Of a stretch of DNA of 64,000 nucleotides, positions 18,958-28,215 are shown piece by piece. A program made the translations under genes and the position numbers. The stretch spans positions 1 to 64,000 of the forward strand of contig JADJUV010000013.1 in assembly GCA_016716885.1 (NCBI GenBank). The letters run 5' to 3'. The first letter of the stretch is position 1; each line of letters opens with the position of its first letter. The DNA comes from Candidatus Trichofilum aggregatum. Its GTDB lineage: Bacteria > Chloroflexota > Anaerolineae > Promineifilales > Promineifilaceae. The notes beneath the pieces are model-generated. The model saw nothing but the letters and a program-made list of their open reading frames with translations. It did not search any database and was not told where the DNA came from.

Positions 18958-19659
18958 ATGGCACGAACACCGATTATTGGCATTACCACCTACGAACGTA
19001 GCCCCGACGATCATTTTATGTTGCCGACGGTGTACGTGGATGCCGTGCGCCGGGCGGGCGGCATCGTTATCCTGATTCCACCCGGCGAGCCACACCTGGA
19101 TGAATTGCTGGCTTTGCTTGATGGCGTCATCTTTTCCGGCGGCGGGGATGTAGACCCGGCCCACTATGCTGGAACGCTTCACCCGGAAATTTACACCATC
19201 AGCCCGGAGCGGGATGACATGGAGCTGGTTTTAGCCCGGAAGATCATTGAACTCGGCAAACCGACGTTGTGTATTTGCCGGGGGACGCAAGTGCTGAATG
19301 TGGCTTTGGGGGGCACACTGATTGAGCATTTGCCGGATGTGGTGGGGGAGACGGTGGCGCACCGGGAGCCGCCGGATGTGCCGATTAACCATGAAGTGAC
19401 GGTCGCGGCCGCGTCCCAACTCGCATCCATCTTGCAACAAACCACCGTTCAGGGGGCATCCTGGCATCACCAGGCAGTGCGTCAGGTAGCCAAGGGGTTA
19501 AACGTGGTAGCCCAGGCCGCCGATGGAACCATCGAAGCCCTGGAAATGCCCGCTCACCCCTGGCTCATCGCTGTGCAGTGGCATCCTGAAATCACCGCGG
19601 CCGCGGACCCCACGCAACAACGGTTGTTTGATGCGCTGGTACAAGCGGCCCGCCCCTGA
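18958..19659 (+). CDS. Class I glutamine amidotransferase-like gamma-glutamyl hydrolase (PuuD type, peptidase C26)
   Basis: The 233-residue protein has GVIFSGGGDVDPAHY (oxyanion loop), the nucleophile Cys107 in CICRGTQVLNVALGG, and the His/Glu pair in VQWHPE. This fits gamma-glutamyl-GABA hydrolase and relatives, which free glutamate after oxidation of a gamma-glutamylated amine. It lies 231 bases after the ligase gene with two repeat elements between them. ATG 18958 is chosen; an earlier ATG at 18922 would read through the repeat. In PuuA-D logic the aldehyde-forming oxidase and dehydrogenase are missing here and would have to be encoded elsewhere. Confidence 0.88.
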   Translation: MARTPIIGITTYERSPDDHFMLPTVYVDAVRRAGGIVILIPPGEPHLDELLALLDGVIFSGGGDVDPAHYAGTLHPEIYTISPERDDMELVLARKIIELGKPTLCICRGTQVLNVALGGTLIEHLPDVVGETVAHREPPDVPINHEVTVAAASQLASILQQTTVQGASWHHQAVRQVAKGLNVVAQAADGTIEALEMPAHPWLIAVQWHPEITAAADPTQQRLFDALVQAARP

Positions 19660-19692
19660 CATCCTAACCTGGACAAGCCAGAACGAAAAAGA

Positions 19693-19787
19693 AGGAACAC
19701 AGAGCGGCACAGAGAAAACACGGAGATACACAGAGTTTAAAGAATTCTCTGTGAACCTCTGCTCATCCTCTGTGAATAACCTCTTTC
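19693..19787. repeat. Fold-back word repeat CACAGAG / CTCTGTG, copy 2
   Basis: GGAACACAGAGCGGCACAGAG and later ACACAGAG words face TTCTCTGTGAACCTCTG and CCTCTGTGAATAACC. Same vocabulary as 12829-12933. It is followed at 19789-19822 by a fragment of the element B flank (CTGGTCAAGAAATTGACTCG). Confidence 0.7.
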
Positions 19788-19837
19788 TAGCTAACTGGTC
19801 AAGAAATTGACTCGCAAGGCATTGTTTTCAGATTAAC

Positions 19838-21499
19838 GTGACACCAACGACAGCCCAAGAATGGAGTGAACGTGGCGAAGAGGCCCTGCGCCAGGCCGAT
19901 TGGCACAGGGCCAGGGATTGTTTCGCGGCCGCGCTCCAACTCGAAAAAACCCCCTCGGCCCATGATGGGTTAGGTCAAGCCTTGTGGTGGCTAAACGATA
20001 TTGAAGAAGCCCACAAACAGCGTGCGGCCGCGTACCTGGGCTACAAAGAGCAAGGTGAATCAGCCAAAGCCGCTCTCGTGGCTGTCTGGTTAGGCCGGGA
20101 ACAACTATTCCTCGCCGGTAATGACAGTGCCATGAAAGGCTGGTTTGCTCGTGCTGACCGCCTGTTGAAACAAACCGACGCTACGGTTGAACATAGCTGG
20201 TGTACACTTCTCAAAGCCTCCATCCTGGCTTCCCCAGAGGCTTTGGCCCAAATCGCTGAGCAGACGGTTGCGGCCGCACAAACCTTTGCCGACCCGGCTT
20301 TGGAAGCCCTGGCCCTGGCTTTTTATGGACTGGCCGAGGTCAGCCGCGGCCGCGTTGAGTCAGGACTCCAGCTACTCGACGAGGCGATGGTGGCGGCCAT
20401 AAGCGGCGAATTAAATAACTTCATGGCCGTCAGTGAACTGTTTTGTGTCACCTTATCGGCTGGCGAACTATCGAGCGACCTGATACGGGCTGAACAATGG
20501 TGCCAGATGGCCAACGATTATGCCCAACGGTACCAATGCTCTTTTCTCTCCGCTTATTGCCGCACCACCTATGGTGGCCTACTGACCATGTCTGGGCGTT
20601 GGGACAAGGCAGAAACAGAGCTAGTCGGGGCGATTCAGGCTTTTGAGGCGGGGCATCGCGCCCTGCGGGTTCATGCCGTCCTCAAACTGGCCGATTTGCG
20701 CGTGTGCCAGGGGCGTTTGGAAGAAGCGGAACTCCTTTTGCGTGGGTATGAAGATATAAGCGCGGCCGCACTTCCTTTAGCCCGTCTTCATTTCGCCCAT
20801 GGTGAGGCGAAACTGGCTCAGGCCATCATTCAGCAAACCCTACCCCCTCCCGATAGCCAAACCTTGCATCACCTACCCTTGCTCTTCTTGCAGGTGGACA
20901 TCCTATTGGCCCAAGAACAAGTAGATGAAGCCCGTGAGCTTGCTGGGCAACTGGCCCTTCTCGCTCGCCAGACCCAAAGCGATCTGCTCATAGCCCAGGC
21001 CGAATTTGCCCTGGGCCGGGCGGAGCGGCATCATCCGCAACAGGCCGTGGCCCATTTTCAAACCACGTTAGCCCAGTTGCCACGCCTTGAGCAATCCCTT
21101 CTTGCCAGTCGTGCCCGCCTGGAGATGGCGCAATTGTTGCAAGAGAGCGATTGGGCTGGGGCTGTGACCTGGGCACGAGCGGCCCTGGCATCGTTTACAC
21201 GGTTAGGCGCGACGTATGAGGCCAATGTCGCGGCCGCGCTCCTGCGTCAGTTAGGTGTACAACCCCGCACTGGGCCACGTCTACCCGAAACGATCAGCCA
21301 ACGAGAAATGGCCGTTCTGACTTTACTGGCGCATGGTTTGAGCAACCGCGAAATCGCCGAGCGCCTGGTCATCAGCGAAAAAACGGTCGAACACCACGTC
21401 AGCCAGGTGTTGAGTAAATTGGGGGTTCGCAACCGGGCGGAAGCGGCCGCGTTAGCCGTCAATACAGGTATCCTGGAGCAAAATAAGGGTAGCCAATAG
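19838..21499 (+). CDS. TPR-repeat LuxR-family transcriptional regulator
   Basis: A 553-residue protein without the P-loop ATPase of MalT-type regulators. Residues about 1-470 are helical, tetratricopeptide-like repeats (AAALQLEKTPSAHDGLGQAL and others). Residues about 480-545 are a LuxR helix-turn-helix: ISQREMAVLTLLAHGLSNRE then RLVISEKTVEHHVSQVLSKL. The only start that fits is GTG 19838, with no clear ribosome site. It follows the amine cluster and precedes a cupin gene, so either could be a target. It has eight GCGGCCGC sites, the densest gene in the window, mostly coding Ala-Ala-Ala in helices. Confidence 0.88.
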   Translation: MTPTTAQEWSERGEEALRQADWHRARDCFAAALQLEKTPSAHDGLGQALWWLNDIEEAHKQRAAAYLGYKEQGESAKAALVAVWLGREQLFLAGNDSAMKGWFARADRLLKQTDATVEHSWCTLLKASILASPEALAQIAEQTVAAAQTFADPALEALALAFYGLAEVSRGRVESGLQLLDEAMVAAISGELNNFMAVSELFCVTLSAGELSSDLIRAEQWCQMANDYAQRYQCSFLSAYCRTTYGGLLTMSGRWDKAETELVGAIQAFEAGHRALRVHAVLKLADLRVCQGRLEEAELLLRGYEDISAAALPLARLHFAHGEAKLAQAIIQQTLPPPDSQTLHHLPLLFLQVDILLAQEQVDEARELAGQLALLARQTQSDLLIAQAEFALGRAERHHPQQAVAHFQTTLAQLPRLEQSLLASRARLEMAQLLQESDWAGAVTWARAALASFTRLGATYEANVAAALLRQLGVQPRTGPRLPETISQREMAVLTLLAHGLSNREIAERLVISEKTVEHHVSQVLSKLGVRNRAEAAALAVNTGILEQNKGSQ

Positions 21500-21582
21500 G
21501 GGATACCCCCGATGTACCCAGAAGCCAACCCTTTTATCATTCTCTCAGTTTAACATTCGCATCCCCAACAGGAGAAACTGAG

Positions 21583-22077
21583 ATGAATCATACCCCTCAA
21601 CCATTCAAGCTAGATCCAGCCCAAGGCCGTGCCTTATGGCATCTAGGAGCTTTAATCAACTTCAAAGCTCTGGGAGCTGAGACCAACGGTGCTTTTTGGG
21701 CATTAGAAGGGCTGGCAGATAGTCACATGGCTGTGCCGCTCCATGCCCATACCCACGAAGATGAACTTTGGTATATTTTAGAAGGAGAAATTGCCTTCAC
21801 TATCGGCGACAAAATCTTGACCGGCGGCCCTGGCACAGTAGCCTACATTCCTAAAACCGTTCCCCACACCTTCCAGGTCATTTCCCCAACGGCCCGCTGG
21901 TTTGGCCTGGGAATGCCCGCCGGGCTGGATCAATGGTTCTTTGAAACCGGTGAACCCGCCACCGCCATGACCCTGCCACCCCCGCCCGACGGCCCACCAG
22001 ATGTGGCCGCTATCGTTGCCAGCCTCCAGGCATACGGGACCGAAACATTAGGCCCGCCACCAGGCATAACAAACTAA
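21583..22077 (+). CDS. Cupin-domain protein
   Basis: The 164-residue protein has one cupin barrel. Metal-ligand motif 1 is VPLHAHTHEDELWYILEGE (two His, Glu) and motif 2 is AYIPKTVPHTFQV with the last His. AGGAGAAACTGAG precedes the ATG. Single-domain cupins of this kind include quercetin-dioxygenase-like and small-molecule-binding proteins; the substrate cannot be inferred. It stands alone between the LuxR gene and a repeat-rich gap, and has no octamer. Confidence 0.85.
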   Translation: MNHTPQPFKLDPAQGRALWHLGALINFKALGAETNGAFWALEGLADSHMAVPLHAHTHEDELWYILEGEIAFTIGDKILTGGPGTVAYIPKTVPHTFQVISPTARWFGLGMPAGLDQWFFETGEPATAMTLPPPPDGPPDVAAIVASLQAYGTETLGPPPGITN

Positions 22078-22114
22078 ACTATTGGGCATGGGCGCTTTTG
22101 AGCTAACCCGGGGA

Positions 22115-22137
22115 GGGGGGGGGGGGGGGGGGGGGGG
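22115..22137. repeat. 23-base G homopolymer
   Basis: An uninterrupted run of G in the gap between the cupin gene and the leftward polymerase gene. It could be a real slipped tract or an assembly artefact. A 19-base C run at 723-741 is the only comparable tract. Confidence 0.9.
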
Positions 22138-22198
22138 ATTTCCGAGGTCGGGCTAATTGCCGCCAAAGTCAAAAACCTTATCGGAATTAATAACATGT

Positions 22199-22256
22199 CA
22201 CGCGAAGGCGCAAAGCTCGCCAAGTTTTTCCTTTGCGCCTTCGCGCCTTGGCGTGA
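22199..22256. repeat. Hairpin CACGCGAAGGCGCAAAG / CTTTGCGCCTTCGCG
   Basis: An imperfect inverted repeat of about 25 bases per arm around TTTTTCC. No coding content. It lies directly after the polymerase gene's stop on the other strand, so it could serve as its terminator. Confidence 0.6.
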
Positions 22257-22264
22257 GGTATTTA

Positions 22265-25200
22265 TCAGGCCGTTGGCCCGCTAAAGCGGTCACTACGAAC
22301 CCAGGAAGAAGGGTTGGTTTGAGCCAGGGCCAACAAAAGGTGAAAAGCAAAGGCCAGATCGACCAAAAAGTAACCGTGATCCACCAGCCCATGCGCCAGC
22401 ATGTAGGCCAATGAACCAGCTATCCCCACTGCCACCGGCCAGAATTCCGTGTTGCGCGAGGATGGCGGCTCGCTGATGGCGGCGCGGACCTTCTGACCCA
22501 ACTGCCAGAACAGCCAGCCCCCGGCCATTAGCCCCAACAAACCCAGCCGGGTAGCAAAATCCAGCACCAGATTATGCGGATGGTTGAGGTTGGGTTCTTG
22601 CCAGGCGGCGTTAAGAATGTAGCGGCCGCGATAGGCATATAAAAAGTTGTCCAGCCCCACCCCCAACCAGGGATGCTCCCGAATCATTTCCAGGCTGGCC
22701 TGCCACAGATAAAGTCGGAAAAAGCCTGTAATCTGGGGGTTTAACCGCCCCGCCAAAGCCGGGATTTGCATGGCTACCAACAAACCAATGACCCCAACCA
22801 CAGCCAACCCCACCAGCCAGGGCCACGTCCGCCGCCCGGCTCGCCGTTGCCAGATAACAAACAGCACCAAAAAAGCGGCTGGCAAACCCAGTAATATCCC
22901 CCCTTTGCTGAAGGTGAGGAGAAAAGCCAGAAGCATGGGGAACGCGGCCGCGAGGTAAAACCAGGGGCGTGTGGCGTGTTGCGTATTGCGTACAGAGAGA
23001 GACTGGAGACTGGAGACTAGAGACTTAAAACTCGAAACTCGAAACTCAAAACCCGAAACTCGAAACACCCCCACCGCCACAGCTATCGGCAAAACCCGCC
23101 CCAGGTAGAGGGCCACATTGTTGGGTGAACCGTAAACAGAGCGTAACCGCATCAGCCCCCCCTCGGCGGTGATGAGTTGGTCGGAGCCGGTGGCGTATTG
23201 GAACAGACCAATCAGGGCCATCACCAGCCCACCCAACACAAACGCATCCAAAATCAGCCAAAACTCGGTGCGAGTGGGTTGGCTCAGACGAAAAACAGCA
23301 TAGAACAAGACCGGCTCCACGATGAGCCAGCGCCATTCGTTGGTGGCAACATCTAGCCGCTCGGTGAAAAAGAGCGACAACGTACCCACCACCAACAACC
23401 CCAAAACCGCCCATCCGCCCTTGAAACTCGAAACTTGAAACTCGAAACTGAGGGCGAGACAACCGGGAATGCACGTTCGGGTGATTTGTCAGCGGTTGCC
23501 CCGGTTGTCCCACCCCTACGAAACGCGAAACGGCCCATCTAAGCACAAACGCGGCCGCGGTCAGCACCGTAAAAATCTCCAATAAACTAAAGGTGTACTG
23601 GCTTATGGTTTTGCTCCACACCAGCCGGAAAGGGATGGTGAAGGCGATAAGCACCAGCCCCCAGGTGGGGCGCAGGTAAAGCAAAACGAACAAGGTGATG
23701 AGGCCCAGGCTGTAGAGGTAAAAACTGGGGGCGACATAAAAAAGGAACGCGGCCGCGACCGTCAACCCTATCTGTCCCCCCTCACCCAGGCGACGATACA
23801 ACCCTTCCATCTGGGCGCCCCAGGTGAGCCAACCCCCCCCCCCCACCAACAATCCAGCCAGCCCGGTCAGGAACAGTTGCCCGGTAAGGCTCAAGCGGTG
23901 ATAGGCCAGGCTAATCGTTTGCCCCAACCGGCCCCAATCGGCCCGCCGCCCGGTATAAATCGCCAGAGCCAGGAAGGAGATCGCGGCCGCGGCCCACCCC
24001 ACCAACCCCCAACGATACGCTGTATCATTCGGTCGGTAGAGCACACTGAACCCATTCAAGGCCCATTGATCCCAACCCCGATCCGCTACCAACGTGAGCG
24101 TATGCGGCCCCGGTTCCAGGTCACGGGCCACCCAAACCAGCGCCAGATAATCTTCGGCGGGGTCTGGAGCCGTAAGTACCAGGGTTGAGCCATTTTCATC
24201 ACGGGGCAGGGCGTTGGCTGGTTGACCGTCTACGGTGGCATAAAAACGGGCACGGAAATCGGCCCGACGCACCCGCACCGCCACATCCGTCCCCCAAAAG
24301 CGCAAACTTACACTATCGCCACTCTGGCTGATGTCGGCACCATACTCTGGCGAGAAGCGCCAGCCCCCTTCAAACTGTTGGGCCGGAGCCGCCGCGCTGG
24401 CGAGATGGAAACCTGGGAAAGCCACCGATTCATCCGCCTGGGGCAACCGGCTCTCAGCATTAGCCCACCGTTTGAGGCTAAAGCCCCAACGCGGATCGTC
24501 CGCGGCCGCAAGCGGCTCCCAGTTCTCCACAAACATCAGACCCATCCAGGGCCACTCCTGCCGCGCGCGGTCAAACCCCGCCAGCGTCCAGGCCATTTGC
24601 GTTTCTGCACTCGTTTGGCCCCAAACTGAGGGGGAACCCGTCCAACCCAGAGGCAACGCATTCCAGCCCCAGTTGCCCGCCCAAACCGCCTTGTGACCAT
24701 CGCCGTTGCGCTCCATGACCTCGCGCAAAAGGATGATGCGGCTAAAGTTCAAGGTGTCCAAATCAACGGTGCGCTCGGCCGGGCCGTCGTCAAACCCATA
24801 CGGTTTACCGGCGGCGATGTCGAAGAACGCGGCCGCACCCGCTTCGTACATGGCTTGCAAAAAAAGGGGATCGGCCAGGTTTTTGGGGCCGGTTTCTATG
24901 GTGGGAGCCAGGGGGGCGGCGACGATATGGGCGGTGCTGTCATGGGTGCGAATGGCCTGGGACGCGGCCGCGAGCAAGGCCACATATTCGTCGGGGTTCA
25001 CTGGCTGGTTGCCCCAGTGGGAGGTCAGGTTTGGTTCGTCCCAGATGATGTAAGCCTCAACGGTTGCTCCATAACGGCGGGAAAATTCCCCGGCCCAGGC
25101 CGCAAATTGGTTGGGGTCGTCGGGGGGCAAATTGGTTGGCGGGGTCGCCGTCTAGCAAGGGGATGAGGGTGAGATGGTGGCGGGTTGCGGCCGCGAATAT

Positions 25201-25496
25201 CTGATCACTATTTCCCAATCAAAATTCTCACGCCAATAAAAACTTTGTTTGAGATGAGTAAACCCGGCCCCGGCCATTTGGGCCAGGTTCTCATCCAATT
25301 CTGCTGGGTTATACTGCTCCAGAACCACATTCACGCCCCAGGCCGCCCCACCCCCCAGAACCGGCAATGGCGCGTCAACCGAAATGCCCCGTGCCAAAAA
25401 ATCCCAACGTGCCTGCCACGACCCCAGAGCCACCAAGGCCAGAAATGTGAGCGCTAAAAAGAAGAGCGAATACCTGGGAGATCGTTGTAGGTGCAT
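22265..25496 (-). CDS. Chimeric glycoside-hydrolase-like / O-antigen ligase-like membrane protein (frameshifted)
   Basis: Read right to left from ATG 25496, about 1,077 residues. An N-terminal membrane helix (YSLFFLALTFLALVAL) is followed by a TIM-barrel-like extracellular domain with AYIIWDEPNLTSHW (clan A acid/base Glu in DEPN), a beta-rich region, and then many membrane segments. The Wzy-like C-terminal ligase domain has IREHPWLGVGLDNF and LNHPHNLVLDFATRLGLLGL. Shifts near 25160 and near 23420 are needed. Two repeat-derived insertions (FEFRVSSF-type) sit in frame inside the polymerase part. The last 12 codons come from palindromic element A. Role: building and perhaps trimming a surface polysaccharide. 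Confidence 0.7.
22275..22300. repeat. Palindromic element A, half copy forming a gene 3' end
   Basis: Right arm only (CCCGCTAAAGCGGTCACTAC, then GAAC). On the minus strand it encodes the final residues VRSDRFSG of the polymerase gene just before its stop. Confidence 0.75.
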
Positions 25497-25544
25497 AAAG
25501 GGGAGACCGAAGATGGGGGGGACTAGAAACGAGCGTCCTCTTAC

Positions 25545-25597
25545 GTTTGTAGTGACCGCTTTAGCGGGCAAAACCGGCTGAAGCCTTCACTACAAAC
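25545..25597. repeat. Palindromic element A, diverged copy
   Basis: Left arm GTTTGTAGTGACCGCTTTAG is intact. The right arm is altered (CGGCTGAAGCCTTCACTAC, then AAAC). It lies 49 bases upstream of the polymerase chimera start. Confidence 0.75.
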
Positions 25598-25630
25598 GGG
25601 GAGTGGACCTCAGGAACTCTCGACCGCAAC

Positions 25631-27415
25631 TCAGTTATCGGGGTTCAGAAATTCGTAGCCGGGGGGCAGTTCTTCTAAGGGTAGTTCTTCTACGGCCTGC
25701 GCCGGGGCGGTGATGCCCGCACCGTAGGGTGCCCAGGTGGGTGTACTGATGCCCGTTTCATCCTGGCTGATGCGATGGGCTTCGTTGGTGTCCAGGTTGA
25801 GCACGTATAAACCGTTGTTAAACACAAAGGCCATGTCTCGGCCCGACGCACCCCAGGCCATAAATTGCTGATTGCTCGGGAAGCGGCTGTTTTCGCCCAC
25901 GGCCGGGTAAACCTGCCGCGCATTACTACCATCCTGATCCATGAGCCACAAGGTGTAGCTACTGTTTTCACTCTCCAGCGGATTGGTGGCCCGCAAGAAG
26001 GCAATCCGGCTGTTGCGTTCACCCGCCTCGAAGAGCTGATTGCTCAGGGGTGACCAATTGGAATGGCCCCACATGCCCACTTGCTCAACAAACCGGACAA
26101 CCGCGTTAGAACCTACATCGGCCACGTAGCTATCAAACAGCAGGGCTTCGGCATCCGGGCCGCTATGGGCCACAAAGCTGAGATAACGACCATCGGGCGA
26201 CCAGGAAAGAGTCGGGACCCACACCCAGTTGCGTTGGGTATTGTACTCGGTAAAACGATGCAGTTGACGGCGTTGCTCAGCTTCGTTGGTGGTTTGTAGG
26301 TCAATCACCCCAATTTCGTCGGCGTAGCTGTAGGCGATGTAACGACCACTCGGCGACCAGGCGTAATTGCCACCCCACCAACCATAACTGGCCGGATAGG
26401 GTTCGCTTACCTGCCGCTCCACAAAAGAAAAACTCTGTCGCACGGTAATCGTCGCCACCCAGAGATCATTGTTGGCTTCCCAACCGGGTGGTAGCTCCGT
26501 GCGAATACCGGTGGTATAGGCGATTTGCAGAGCCGTCTCATCCGCAATGGCTGGGTTCCAATCGGCCCAGAGGACATCATACACGCCTAAACGGCGGGCT
26601 ATGGCCCCCTGTCCTGTTCCCACCAGCCATAGTTCATTAAAATGTTCACCGTCGTCCAGCCGACGAGTGTACAAAAGATGGCCGCCCGTGGGCGAGAGCT
26701 TGAATACCCGCCCATCCAGGGGGCTACCCGTGTTTAACTGTTCCGGGAAAGCGGTGGAGCCGCGCAAAATGAGGGCATTGCCGCCACTGATATAGGCCAG
26801 ATTACCAGAAAAAACCAGGGTTCCCGGTGTGGCCCCAATGCCCACCATCACAATCTCGTCCTGAGCCAGTTCCACATCCGTCACGCGCACCACCTGCCGC
26901 TCTACTTCCAGGCCGTCGTGGTAGACAATACGCACGGTGACTTCTTGTAGCCCGGTCTGACCCACCTGGAGAATGATGGGCGCATCATTGGCGTTCATGC
27001 TCTCGTTACGCACAACCTTGCGGCTAAAGGGCACGGCCTGCTCGATGATTTCCAGGCTTTCGCTTACGCGAACAATGGTGATGGCCAGGTCGGGTGTCAG
27101 GGGGGTGAAGAGGGGTGGGTCTATCTGGTCAGTATCCGCGGCCGCGATGCCTGCCTCCGTCAACAGTTCACGCACATTGCTGGCCGAGGTCTCTATCTCC
27201 TGGGTCTGGCCATCTACGGTCACGCTTACCGTGAAAGTTTGTTCGCCCAGGGCGATGCTGGTGGGTTCGTTGCTACAGGCGGCGAGGAAGAGGGTGAGGA
27301 GAAAAAAGGTGAGGAGAAGGAGCCGCTGGCGGCTGGCGGTTGGCGGCTGGCTTTTTCTGGCTAACGGCCAACGGCTAACGGCCAACGGCCCCCCTATTTT
27401 CAGGCTTGTTGCCAT
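25631..27415 (-). CDS. Lipoprotein with DUF348-G5 head and TolB-like beta-propeller
   Basis: 594 residues. After an unusual N-terminal n-region made of repeat codons (residues 10-35), the signal sequence TFFLLTLFLAACS ends in a lipobox (LAAC). Residues about 52-100 match DUF348 (VDGQTQEIETSASNVRELLT) and about 105-180 match a G5 domain (IIEQAVPFSRKVV to EVTVRIVYHDGLEVERQVV). Residues about 190-580 are PD40/WD40-like strands (SPTGGHLLYTRRL, WSPSGRYIAYSYAD, WSPDGRYLSFVAHS). G5/DUF348 usually tether wall hydrolases to peptidoglycan or glycan. Here the enzyme is replaced by a propeller, suggesting a wall-bound binding scaffold. It overlaps the upstream stop by 16 bases, so translation is probably coupled. 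Confidence 0.82.
   Translation of the reverse strand: MATSLKIGGPLAVSRWPLARKSQPPTASRQRLLLLTFFLLTLFLAACSNEPTSIALGEQTFTVSVTVDGQTQEIETSASNVRELLTEAGIAAADTDQIDPPLFTPLTPDLAITIVRVSESLEIIEQAVPFSRKVVRNESMNANDAPIILQVGQTGLQEVTVRIVYHDGLEVERQVVRVTDVELAQDEIVMVGIGATPGTLVFSGNLAYISGGNALILRGSTAFPEQLNTGSPLDGRVFKLSPTGGHLLYTRRLDDGEHFNELWLVGTGQGAIARRLGVYDVLWADWNPAIADETALQIAYTTGIRTELPPGWEANNDLWVATITVRQSFSFVERQVSEPYPASYGWWGGNYAWSPSGRYIAYSYADEIGVIDLQTTNEAEQRRQLHRFTEYNTQRNWVWVPTLSWSPDGRYLSFVAHSGPDAEALLFDSYVADVGSNAVVRFVEQVGMWGHSNWSPLSNQLFEAGERNSRIAFLRATNPLESENSSYTLWLMDQDGSNARQVYPAVGENSRFPSNQQFMAWGASGRDMAFVFNNGLYVLNLDTNEAHRISQDETGISTPTWAPYGAGITAPAQAVEELPLEELPPGYEFLNPDN
27326..27390. repeat. Coding word repeat GGCGGCTGGCGG / CTAACGGCCAACGG
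   Basis: A fold-back array of 10-12 base words that encodes the first 35 residues of the propeller lipoprotein. The array type is otherwise intergenic. Confidence 0.65.
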
Positions 27416-27795
27416 AACTGGCGAAGCTCCGGGGCCAGGGTTTTTTCCACCTGGCTTTGTAAATCTTTATCTATCAACTGCTTAACGCCACCAAAGACGG
27501 CCACGACGGGGATGCGGGCAAATTCCCAGTCGGTGTTGCCAGCTCGCAAACCCACGCGGCGTTGGAACTCTTTGGCCGGTATGTTGGTGTTGCGGAAATG
27601 GAGAAGCCAGAAGACACGGGTTAGCGGCCGCGATAAATCTTCCGGTAACGCCTTGGCCAACGCCTTCTTGGTACGGCCATCCAGGTTGACGCCCAGCATG
27701 TTTAGAGTGGCATCGCTCCAGCGCACCGCATGATCATCCGTCCGCAGACTGCCCTTTTGTTTCACATGTTGATAATAGTTGCTCAAATCTTTCAT
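27400..27795 (-). CDS. DUF2267-like helical protein
   Basis: 131 residues, mostly alpha-helical. SDATLNMLGVNLDGRTKKAL and AKALPEDLSRPL resemble the paired repeat of DUF2267 proteins, which are of unknown function, and a second such segment ends the protein. Its stop overlaps the start of the propeller lipoprotein by 16 bases on the same strand, indicating an operon. The link between a small soluble protein and a wall lipoprotein is not explained by any known system. Confidence 0.55.
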   Translation of the reverse strand: MKDLSNYYQHVKQKGSLRTDDHAVRWSDATLNMLGVNLDGRTKKALAKALPEDLSRPLTRVFWLLHFRNTNIPAKEFQRRVGLRAGNTDWEFARIPVVAVFGGVKQLIDKDLQSQVEKTLAPELRQLWQQA

Positions 27796-28215
27796 CGTTG
27801 CTCCAATGATTAACAGGTTTTGGTTGGTACTTGGTGACCCTATTTTAGTTCTAAAATGGGTGAGATGCTAAAGAGCGGGAGTAAGAGCTAGAGCTAGAGC
27901 CAGAACCGAAGAGGTTTTTGCCACGAATTAAACGAATTAGCCCGAATGGGAAAATTAAAGTTCGAATCAATGCGTGGCTAATCTTCTTACTCATGGTACA
28001 AGAAATTAACTCGTAAGGTGGCCCTCATCTTTTCCAAGACTTCGCTTGGAAAAAAGGTGTCTACACGGATAGGAAGAACACGGATAAAAGCCAAAGAGGC
28101 CATGGTGTTTCTCCGTATCCGTGGGAACAAGACCCCAAAGCCTTCCATTTTTCAAGAAGATCGACAATTTTTTGTCGATGTTAGTGCGTAAGCGTCTAAC
28201 TCGAAACTTGAAACT
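27796..28215. other. Repeat-filled gap between DUF2267-like and helicase genes
   Basis: No gene seen. In order: GAGCTAGAGC words (27877-27905), inverted element B (27901-28018), an ACACGGAT word array (28052-28125), and AAACTTGAAACTT words (28199-28215) that touch the helicase stop. Confidence 0.65.
27901..28018 (-). repeat. Intergenic element B, reversed and diverged copy
   Basis: On the minus strand it runs CCTTACGAGTTAATTTCTTG, TAAGAAGATTAGCCACG, a centre, then AATTCGTGGCAAAAACCTCT and CGGTTCTG, matching the order of the copies at 18736 and 33490. Confidence 0.7.
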
